64,000 bases of DNA from Gp6-AA40 sp035492455 (lineage in GTDB: Bacteria; Acidobacteriota; Vicinamibacteria; Vicinamibacterales; UBA2999). The stretch is taken from assembly GCA_035492455.1 (NCBI GenBank), contig DATJJE010000051.1, forward strand, positions 1 to 64,000, written 5' to 3'. The notes under the pieces are model-generated. The model saw only the letters and a list, made by a program, of their open reading frames with translations. It was not told where the DNA came from and did no database searches. Positions 16,429 to 22,761 of the stretch are shown piece after piece (positions within the stretch are counted from its first letter, which is position 1; each line of letters opens with the position of its first letter). The position numbers and the translations under genes are program-made.

Positions 16429-16506
16429 ATTTTGACAGTAGTCGCGCGGTCGCGTCCAATGGATGCGGCGGCCTTGCCCTCCGGCAGCTGCCCCATGAGG
16501 TTTCTG

Positions 16507-17754
16507 ATGGCAGAACACGTCCGAATCTTCGACACGACGCTGCGGGACGGCGAGCAGGCGCCCGGATTCTCACTGCGGGTATCCGAGAAGCTTCGTCTAG
16601 CCCGGCAGCTCGATGCGCTCGGCGTGGACATCATCGAAGCCGGATTCCCGATTGCGTCGCCGGCCGATGCGGAAGCGGTGCACCGCATTGCTCAGGAGGT
16701 GCGGCGGCCGACCATCGCCTGCCTCGCGCGGGCGCACCGGGCGGATCTCGAGAAGGCGGCCGAAGCGATCAAGCCGGCGGAAAAAGGGCGTATCCACACG
16801 TTCATCGCTACGTCCGACCTGCACCTGCAGGCGAAGCTGCGCATGTCGCGAGAGCAGTGCCTCGAAGCGGCCGTGGAAGCCGTCCGCTTCGCGCGGCATC
16901 ACACGTTCGACGTGCAGTTCTCGGCCGAGGACGCCACGCGCAGCGACATGGAGTTCCTCTGCCGTGTTGTCGAAGCGGTCATCAAGGCGGGCGCCAACAC
17001 CATCAACCTGCCCGACACGGTTGGCTACGCGACGCCCGATGAGACCCGCGATTTCTTCACGAACATCCGCAGCCGCGTCCCGAACGCGGATAAGGTGGTC
17101 TTCAGCACGCACTGCCACGACGATCTTGGCCTGGCGGTCGCCAACTCCATCGCCGCGGTGCAGGGCGGCGCGACGCAGGTAGAGTGCACGGTGAACGGCA
17201 TCGGCGAGCGTGCCGGCAACGCGTCGCTCGAAGAAATTGTCATGGCCTTCAAAGTGCGCCAGGAACGGCTGCCGTACACGACCAGCGTCAACACCCTCGA
17301 GCTCTATCCATCGAGCGAGATGCTGACGCGGTTGACGGGGCAGGGCGTACAGGTGAACAAGGCGATCGTTGGCCGCAACGCTTTCGCGCACGAAGCGGGC
17401 ATCCACCAGGACGGCATGATGAAGGATCGCCGCACCTACGAAATCATGCGCGCCGAGGATGTCGGCGCGCCGTGGAATCCGCTGGTGCTCGGCAAGCATT
17501 CAGGCCGTCACGCCGTGCAGCGCCGTTGCAAGGACCTCGGCTTCGATGTCGAGGGCGGTGAGCTCGTCGAGGTGTATCGCGCGTTGATGGTCATAGCCGA
17601 CGAACGGAAGCTCATCAGCGATAACGATGTCGTGGCAGTGATTAGCGCAGTCCGAACCGGATCCGTTCACCACGATCACGTCGACCCCTTCGACACGCCC
17701 TCGGGCGTCGCCGCCACGCATCATCATCCGACCGGCTACGGCCACGGCGTTTAG
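16507..17754 (+). CDS. leuA: 2-isopropylmalate synthase, catalytic part only
   Basis: The enzyme condenses acetyl-CoA with 2-ketoisovalerate as the first step of leucine synthesis. The TIM-barrel domain begins VRIFDTTLRDGEQAPGFSL and includes STHCHDDLGLA, NGIGERAGNA and AFAHEAGIHQDGM. After residue about 385 (VVAVISAV) the protein ends with a short HHHP-rich tail at 415 residues. Bacterial LeuA is normally about 500-520 residues because of a C-terminal leucine-binding regulatory domain, which is missing here in all frames I inspected. The ATG at 16507 has GAGGT upstream; earlier in-frame ATGs exist at 16495 and 16459. Feedback resistance to leucine would be expected. Confidence 0.9.
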   Translation: MAEHVRIFDTTLRDGEQAPGFSLRVSEKLRLARQLDALGVDIIEAGFPIASPADAEAVHRIAQEVRRPTIACLARAHRADLEKAAEAIKPAEKGRIHTFIATSDLHLQAKLRMSREQCLEAAVEAVRFARHHTFDVQFSAEDATRSDMEFLCRVVEAVIKAGANTINLPDTVGYATPDETRDFFTNIRSRVPNADKVVFSTHCHDDLGLAVANSIAAVQGGATQVECTVNGIGERAGNASLEEIVMAFKVRQERLPYTTSVNTLELYPSSEMLTRLTGQGVQVNKAIVGRNAFAHEAGIHQDGMMKDRRTYEIMRAEDVGAPWNPLVLGKHSGRHAVQRRCKDLGFDVEGGELVEVYRALMVIADERKLISDNDVVAVISAVRTGSVHHDHVDPFDTPSGVAATHHHPTGYGHGV

Positions 17755-17783
17755 GGCGTCGTGGCCCATCCCGCACGCCAATC

Positions 17784-18200
17784 GTGTTAAGTCACGCCGA
17801 ATACCGGAGTATCGTCGAGCAGGCGCCAATCATGATCTGGCGCTCCGACAGCTCTGCCCGATGCGACTACTTCAACCAGCGCTGGCTGGCATTCACCGGC
17901 CGCGCGCTCGAGGACGAATTGGGGGACGGCTGGTGTAACGGCGTCCATCCGGACGATCGCGACCGTTGCCTAAAGACGTACCGCGACGCGTTCGAGCGTC
18001 GCGACCCGTTTGAAGTCGAATACCGACTGCGGCGTTACGACGGCGAATACCGCTGGGTGCTCGACAGCGGCGGCCCCGTCTACGACGCATCAGGGCATTT
18101 TGTGGGCTACGTCGGCAGCGCCGTGGACGTCACGGATCGTGTCGAGGCGCGCGCCTCTCTCGCGCGCATCACGCTGAAAGACCTCGGCCTGTCTACGTAG
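17784..18200 (+). CDS. stand-alone PAS-domain protein
   Basis: This 138-residue protein consists of essentially one PAS fold of the PAS_3 type: EYRSIVEQAPIMIWRSD, FNQRWLAFTGR, WCNGVHPDDRDRCLKTY, FEVEYRLRRYDGEYRWVLD and GYVGSAVDVTDR. No kinase, cyclase or DNA-binding output domain follows; the protein ends about 15 residues after the fold. It may act as a small sensor that docks to a partner, or be the stub of a larger histidine kinase. The start is a GTG at 17784, 30 bases after leuA. The end overlaps the convergent mscS gene by eight bases. Confidence 0.85.
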   Translation: MLSHAEYRSIVEQAPIMIWRSDSSARCDYFNQRWLAFTGRALEDELGDGWCNGVHPDDRDRCLKTYRDAFERRDPFEVEYRLRRYDGEYRWVLDSGGPVYDASGHFVGYVGSAVDVTDRVEARASLARITLKDLGLST

Positions 18201-19290
18201 CCTCCCCTTTATCGAGCTGCACGATCATCCTGCCCGTGGGTGGCGCGATGCCGCGCTCGGCGAAGATTTTCGCCATGCGGCCGCGCAGCTCGCGCCCGAC
18301 CTGCCACTGTTTCAACGGGACCGTCTTGATGCGAGCTTTCAGCATCATTTGCCCGTCCCGGAAATCGTCGACACCATAAATTTCGAATGGCGCCAGGATG
18401 TGCGGCTTGAAGTTCGGATCGGCTTCGAGCGACGCGGCCGCGTCGCGCATCGCCGCCATCACCCGCTCCGGATCGTCGTCGTAGCCGACGCCCCACGTAA
18501 TCACGTAGTACGAGAAGTCCTTCGATTTGTTGGCGAGCGTCTTCACCTCGCCGTTGGGAAACACGTGCACCGTACCTTCTTCGTCACGCAGCACGATCGT
18601 ACGCAGGTTCACTTCCTCGACGAGCCCGCCCTGGCCGTTGACCACCGCCACGTCGCCAACCCGACACTGATCTTCGAGGATGAGAAAGAAGCCGGAGATG
18701 ACGTCGCGCACGATCGTCTGTGCGCCGAAACCGATCGCCAGGCCGACGATGCCGGCGCCGGTCAGCGCCGGCGTGATGTCGACGCTCAACTCGCGCAGGA
18801 TCATCAGGCCCGCGATGCCGATGACGAGCACCGACAGCGCTTTCTGCAGCAGACGGCCGAGTGTCTGCGCGCGCTTGGTGCGCTCGATGACGTCCAGGCC
18901 CGTGCCGCGGCTCATCTCGCGTTCGAACCGTCGGGCGGCGGCCGAGCCGGCGCGCAGGACGAAGTACGCGGTGATGGCGATGATGACGATGCGCAGGCCC
19001 GCGTCGAGAAACCACCGGAGCAGCGCATCCGGATTGCCGCCAAAACGGGTGCGATAGCCCGCGAGCTGCAGTGCGGGCGGAACGACAGCGGCGGCGGTGA
19101 CGAGAAAGACGACGAGCTGGACGATACGGCGCGGACGATCGACGAATTGCGCATGAACTTCGCGGTCTTCGATGATGGCCTGCAGAATCGACCAGGCCAG
19201 ACGCGCCACCCGGTCGGCGATGACGTAGGCGAGAAGCAGCGCCAGCGCGAGGGCCAGCGTCAGCTCGGGCCAGTTCGAAGGAAGGGTCAC
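18193..19290 (-). CDS. mscS: small-conductance mechanosensitive channel (MscS family)
   Basis: The channel opens under membrane tension to release solutes. The 365-residue protein has hydrophobic segments near 8-25, 55-75, 90-112 and 155-170. The pore helix and beta-domain block is VGLAIGFGAQTIVRDVISGFFLILEDQ, the MscS signature, and the cytoplasmic alpha/beta part follows. It is the last gene of a compact minus-strand operon (hsp20-degP-mscS), overlapping degP by four bases (ATGA). The grouping suggests a shared response to envelope or osmotic stress. Confidence 0.93.
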   Translation of the reverse strand: MTLPSNWPELTLALALALLLAYVIADRVARLAWSILQAIIEDREVHAQFVDRPRRIVQLVVFLVTAAAVVPPALQLAGYRTRFGGNPDALLRWFLDAGLRIVIIAITAYFVLRAGSAAARRFEREMSRGTGLDVIERTKRAQTLGRLLQKALSVLVIGIAGLMILRELSVDITPALTGAGIVGLAIGFGAQTIVRDVISGFFLILEDQCRVGDVAVVNGQGGLVEEVNLRTIVLRDEEGTVHVFPNGEVKTLANKSKDFSYYVITWGVGYDDDPERVMAAMRDAAASLEADPNFKPHILAPFEIYGVDDFRDGQMMLKARIKTVPLKQWQVGRELRGRMAKIFAERGIAPPTGRMIVQLDKGEAT

Positions 19291-20480
19291 TGTTCGGTGG
19301 CGCGAACGATCGGGACCTTGAGCTGGACGCGGCGGCCGTCCCGGATGACATCGAGTGTCGCTGTGCTGCCGATCGGCGCGTCCTGCACGAGCCGCATCAG
19401 CACGCCGCCATCCTGGATGGCCGTGCCGTTGAAGCCGACGATGATGTCGCCGGGCCGAAGCCCGCCACCATAGGCAGACGAGCCGCGGGCGATGCGCTGT
19501 ACCAGCAGTCCTCGCGCGTCAGGCGCGCCGAGCTGCGCGGCGATTTCGGTCGTCATCGGCGCCAGAATCACCGTACCGATCGATCCGCGCCGCACTTCGC
19601 CGTACTTCAGGAAATCGCTCACCACCCGCCGCGCGAGGTTGCTCGGAATGGCGAAGCCGATGCCTTGATACCCACCACTCTGGCTGAAGATGGCGGTGTT
19701 GATCCCGACCAGCTCGCCTCGCGTATTGACCAGCGCGCCGCCCGAGTTGCCCGGGTTGATTGCGGCATCGGTCTGGATGAAGTCTTCGTAGCCCGAGATG
19801 CCGAGACTTGTGCGTCCGAGCGCCGAGACGATGCCGAGCGTGACGGTCTGATTGAGCTGGAAGGGGTTGCCGATCGCCAGCACCCACTGCGCCACCTTCA
19901 ACTGCGCTGAATCGCCCCATGGCATCGTCGGCAGATTGCGGGCGTTGATCTTCAGCAGCGCCAGGTCGATCGTTGGATCGACGCCGACGATCTGCGCGCG
20001 TAGCTCACGCTTGTCGGCGAGCGAGACGGTAATCGCGGGAAGCTGCCGCAGCGAGATGCGGCCCTGCTCGCCGGCGACGACGTGGTTGTTGGTCAAGATG
20101 TAGCCGTCCGCGCTGACGATGACGCCGGAGCCCAGGCTGCGCTCGACATCAGGCTGGCCGTACAGATCCGGGTCGTCGCCGAAGAAGTAGCGGAAGAATG
20201 GATCGTTCGCAAACGGCGAATTCGATCGGGCTACCACCTGCGTGGACGAAATGTTGGCGACGGCGGGCACCGTTCGCGCAGCAACGCTGCTGAAGTCCGG
20301 TAATGCCGATTGATTCGGCGGCTGCGACTGAACCCCGGGACGGGCGGCTGCCGTTTGCGGCGGTGGCGGCGGCGCCGCATCTTCCGTCGCGCTGGCGCGG
20401 ATGCGTCCGGTGAGCAGCAGCCCCGCGAGAAAGCCGCAGGCGAGAATCAGCAGTGCGAAGACGAAGCGCTGTGCTCGCAT
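19287..20480 (-). CDS. periplasmic serine protease, DegP/HtrA family
   Basis: The protein degrades or refolds damaged envelope proteins. An N-terminal hydrophobic segment (7-24) anchors or exports it, followed by a Pro/Ala linker. The trypsin-like domain has His133 (TNNHVV), Asp172 (TIDLALLK) and Ser246 (GNSGGAL). A single PDZ domain follows (RGSSAYGGGLRPGDIIVGFNG near 330-355). The length of 397 residues and one PDZ place it nearer DegS or HhoB-type members than classical DegP. It starts one base after the hsp20 stop and overlaps mscS. Co-transcription with a small heat-shock protein fits a quality-control role. Confidence 0.95.
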   Translation of the reverse strand: MRAQRFVFALLILACGFLAGLLLTGRIRASATEDAAPPPPPQTAAARPGVQSQPPNQSALPDFSSVAARTVPAVANISSTQVVARSNSPFANDPFFRYFFGDDPDLYGQPDVERSLGSGVIVSADGYILTNNHVVAGEQGRISLRQLPAITVSLADKRELRAQIVGVDPTIDLALLKINARNLPTMPWGDSAQLKVAQWVLAIGNPFQLNQTVTLGIVSALGRTSLGISGYEDFIQTDAAINPGNSGGALVNTRGELVGINTAIFSQSGGYQGIGFAIPSNLARRVVSDFLKYGEVRRGSIGTVILAPMTTEIAAQLGAPDARGLLVQRIARGSSAYGGGLRPGDIIVGFNGTAIQDGGVLMRLVQDAPIGSTATLDVIRDGRRVQLKVPIVRATEQ

Positions 20481-20481
20481 C

Positions 20482-20883
20482 TCAGGAGACCACGATCCGG
20501 TGCGCTCCGGATTCTTTTGCCTTCGGGCAGACGATGGTCAGGACGCCATCGCGGAGATCTGCCGAGACCTGCTCGGCCTGTACGGGAAGGGGAAGCTCGA
20601 ACGTCCGGCTGAAACTGCCGTGTCCCCGCTCGATACGATGGTACTGTTCGCACGGAAGGTCGCGCTCGCGTCGCTGCCCCTCGATGTGGAGCCGGCCGTC
20701 GCGCACCTGGATGCGCACGTCGTCGCGGCCAAGGCCGGGCAGCTCCGCCGTGATCACGTACTCGTCGGCTGTTTCGTGAACGTCGATGGGGGGAATCCAG
20801 CCGGACGGGGCAGGCGCGAACCGGTCCAGACGCTGCTGGATGGCCAGCAGATCGCGAATCGGATCCCATCGCGCAAACGCCAT
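20482..20883 (-). CDS. small heat-shock protein (Hsp20/alpha-crystallin)
   Basis: This ATP-independent holdase chaperone has 133 residues. The alpha-crystallin domain runs from about residue 35 (PPIDVHETADEYVITAELPGL) to 125 (LRDGVLTIVCPKA), containing the usual VSADLRDGVLTI signature. The C-terminal anchor motif is short (HRIVVS). The ATG at 20883 gives the typical opening FARWDPIRDLLAIQQRLDRF; a longer frame to 20949 would run through the promoter and into efp. It is first in the hsp20-degP-mscS operon and is divergent from efp across a striking symmetric promoter. Confidence 0.94.
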   Translation of the reverse strand: MAFARWDPIRDLLAIQQRLDRFAPAPSGWIPPIDVHETADEYVITAELPGLGRDDVRIQVRDGRLHIEGQRRERDLPCEQYHRIERGHGSFSRTFELPLPVQAEQVSADLRDGVLTIVCPKAKESGAHRIVVS

Positions 20884-20892
20884 CTGCGTAAA

Positions 20893-20919
20893 TCTAGCAT
20901 AGCCATTCGGTATGCTAGA
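20893..20919. promoter_or_regulatory. symmetric dyad in the hsp20-efp divergent promoter
   Basis: TCTAGCATA and TATGCTAGA form a perfect nine-base inverted repeat separated by nine bases, filling most of the 44 bases between the two start codons. The 9-N9-9 geometry matches the HrcA operator CIRCE but the sequence does not. Each arm also contains TATGCT oriented as a -10 hexamer toward one gene, so the dyad may simply be two mirrored promoters, an operator, or both. Confidence 0.65.
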
Positions 20920-20927
20920 GGGCGAGC

Positions 20928-21491
20928 ATGGCGACAATACAAGCGACACGGTTGAAGAAAGGGATGCTCGTCAAGATGGAACAGGACCTCTTCCGGGTCC
21001 TCGAGCTCCAGCACGTCACCCCCGGCAACCTCCGCGGCTTCGTCCGCGTGAAGCTGCGGAACATTCGCAGCGGAACGTTGTCCGATCAGAAGCTGCGGTC
21101 GGAGGATTCGATCGAACGGGCGACGCTGGAAGAGCGCGAGATGCAGTACCTCTACCAGGACGGCGACGACTACTACTTCATGGACACCTCCTCGTACGAG
21201 CAGATTCACATCCACAGCGAAGGGCTTGGCGAGTCGGTGAATTACCTGAAAGCCGAGATGACCATCAATGTCGAGTTCTACGGCAGCGAGCCCGTCGGCA
21301 TCGAGCTGCCGCAGACGGTGGATTTGAAGGTTGTCGAGACCGTGCCCGGCATCAAGGGCGCCACCGCGAGCAACCAGATCAAGCCGGCCACGCTGGAGAC
21401 GGGCCTCGTCGTGCAGGTGCCTCCGTTCATCAACACCGGCGACATGATTCGCGTGAACACCGAGACGGGGGAGTATTTGGCGCGTGCCTGA
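20928..21491 (+). CDS. efp: elongation factor P
   Basis: EF-P relieves ribosomes stalled at consecutive prolines. The 187-residue protein has the KOW-like first domain, two OB-like domains and the C-terminal signature NTGDMIRVNTETGEYLARA. The loop tip that is normally modified reads TPGNLRGF, so residue 34 is Asn rather than the Lys modified by EpmA or the Arg modified by EarP. It therefore probably works unmodified, or carries an unknown modification. GAGGG precedes the ATG. It is divergent from hsp20. The conserved PPP of ValS is encoded in the same window and is a natural substrate. Confidence 0.96.
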   Translation: MATIQATRLKKGMLVKMEQDLFRVLELQHVTPGNLRGFVRVKLRNIRSGTLSDQKLRSEDSIERATLEEREMQYLYQDGDDYYFMDTSSYEQIHIHSEGLGESVNYLKAEMTINVEFYGSEPVGIELPQTVDLKVVETVPGIKGATASNQIKPATLETGLVVQVPPFINTGDMIRVNTETGEYLARA

Positions 21492-21500
21492 TTGACTGGA

Positions 21501-21561
21501 ATTTGTGATTCGTGATTTGTGATTCGCGATTTCGACGACCCACAAATCACTAATCGCAAAT
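21501..21561. repeat. AT-rich imperfect palindrome between efp and tdk
   Basis: Two 21-base arms (21501-21521 and 21541-21561) match in inverted orientation at 19 of 21 positions, and each is itself built from a repeated GATTTGTGATT-like unit. The local base composition is far more AT-rich than the genes on either side. It could act as an efp terminator, but its internal tandem structure looks like one of the low-complexity intergenic elements seen elsewhere here. Confidence 0.8.
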
Positions 21562-21573
21562 CATTAATGACAA

Positions 21574-22191
21574 ATGGATGTAGTTCGCCACCAGCCGAAT
21601 CAGGGCTGGATCGAAGTCATCGTCGGCAGCATGTTCAGCGGCAAAAGCGAGGAGCTGATCCGCAGGCTGCGGCGTGCGCAGATTGCGCGTCAGAAGGTGC
21701 AGATCTTCAAGCCGACCCTCGACAGCCGCTATGCGGAGGATGCCATTGTGTCGCACAGCGAGATGCGCATTCCGTCGCGTGCGGTCGCGAACTCGCGTGC
21801 GCTGCTCGATCTCGTCGAGGAGGACACGGAGGTCGTCGGCATCGACGAAGGACAGTTCTTCGATCAGGATCTGCCGGCGGTGGTGAACGAACTCGCCAAT
21901 CGCGGCAAGCGCGTCATCGTCGCGGGGCTCGATCAGGACTACCTCGGCAAGCCGTTCGAGCCGATGCCGCAGTTGCTGGCCATTGCGGAATACATCACGA
22001 AGACGCTGGCCATCTGCATGGTGTGCGGCAATCCCGCCAACCATACGCAACGGCTCGTGGCGAGCGGCGATCGCGTGCTGCTCGGCGCATCGGGGACGTA
22101 CGAAGCCAGGTGCCGCGCCTGCTTCGATCCGACGCTTTCTGCGGAAAATCCGAAATCCCAAATCCCAAAATCCAAATCCCAAGAAGTTTGA
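21574..22191 (+). CDS. tdk: thymidine kinase
   Basis: The enzyme phosphorylates thymidine in nucleotide salvage. This is a type II kinase: Walker A GSMFSGKS (18-25), DEGQFF near 92-97, and a zinc site CMVC..CRAC near residues 149-186. The length of 205 residues is normal, but the last 17 (SAENPKSQIPKSKSQEV) are encoded by a tandem AAATCCC-type repeat and look like an acquired tail. The start codon lies immediately beyond the palindrome separating it from efp, with no good Shine-Dalgarno sequence. Confidence 0.95.
   Translation: MDVVRHQPNQGWIEVIVGSMFSGKSEELIRRLRRAQIARQKVQIFKPTLDSRYAEDAIVSHSEMRIPSRAVANSRALLDLVEEDTEVVGIDEGQFFDQDLPAVVNELANRGKRVIVAGLDQDYLGKPFEPMPQLLAIAEYITKTLAICMVCGNPANHTQRLVASGDRVLLGASGTYEARCRACFDPTLSAENPKSQIPKSKSQEV
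22145..22187 (+). repeat. AAATCCC-type tandem repeat in the tdk 3' end
   Basis: About five degenerate copies of a seven- to eight-base unit (AAATCCC, AAAATCC) run to the tdk stop codon and are translated as the tail NPKSQIPKSKSQ. The composition differs sharply from the rest of the gene. Confidence 0.8.
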
Positions 22192-22194
22192 GCG

Positions 22195-22758
22195 GTGCCC
22201 CTGCAGGTTCTTCTTCAGCGCATCCTGTTCTTTTTCGGCGTCGGTTTCCTGATCGCGAACCTGCTGGTGATTGCGGATCTGATTCGTTTCCGCGTCCGCC
22301 GGAGGTCAGCGCTGCTGACGTGGCAGGGAGCGAAGCCGCGCTTCTACGGCTTCAACCTTGCCCTGGGCGTCATGCTTGGCGTGCTGTTCGTCTTCAAGCT
22401 GTTCGTGCAGCATCGTCCCATCCAGACGCTGCTCGGCGAGTCGATGATGTTCGTCTACTACGGCTACGCGCTTCCGCTCAGCACGAGGATCGCCCGCGGC
22501 TTTTATCGCGACGGCATCTGGTCCGATACAGGCTTCATGCGCTGGGGACAGATTTCGGCGGTGTCGTGGAAGGAGGAAGGGCACATCACGCTGGTGCTGA
22601 TTTCACACTTCAGGAACATTGCAAAGCGTTTAGAGGTGCCGGGGAACCTGTACGGCCAGGCGCGCCGCCTGCTGAGGGATCAAATCAAGGCACACGCCAT
22701 TCACATCGGCGGCACGGGTCTCGATCTCGGCAGTCGGGACGAGGCTGATGCGGTGTAG
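22195..22758 (+). CDS. multi-pass membrane protein, DUF5673-like
   Basis: This 187-residue protein starts at a GTG three bases after tdk. It has hydrophobic segments near 8-28, 50-70 and 83-98 and then a soluble tail. The tail reads RDGIWSDTGFMRWGQISAVSW, wording typical of small integral membrane proteins in which a PH-like fold sits after the membrane hairpins (the DUF5673 group). No enzyme motif is evident and no function is claimed. It converges on the kinase gene with only three bases between stops. Confidence 0.6.
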   Translation: MPLQVLLQRILFFFGVGFLIANLLVIADLIRFRVRRRSALLTWQGAKPRFYGFNLALGVMLGVLFVFKLFVQHRPIQTLLGESMMFVYYGYALPLSTRIARGFYRDGIWSDTGFMRWGQISAVSWKEEGHITLVLISHFRNIAKRLEVPGNLYGQARRLLRDQIKAHAIHIGGTGLDLGSRDEADAV

Positions 22759-22761
22759 CGT

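Noticed and set aside
20893..20919. A CIRCE element for HrcA
   Set aside because: The arm and spacer lengths match, but the consensus TTAGCACTC/GAGTGCTAA does not; the TAGCA-to-TGCTA distance is two bases shorter. I report it as an uncharacterised dyad.
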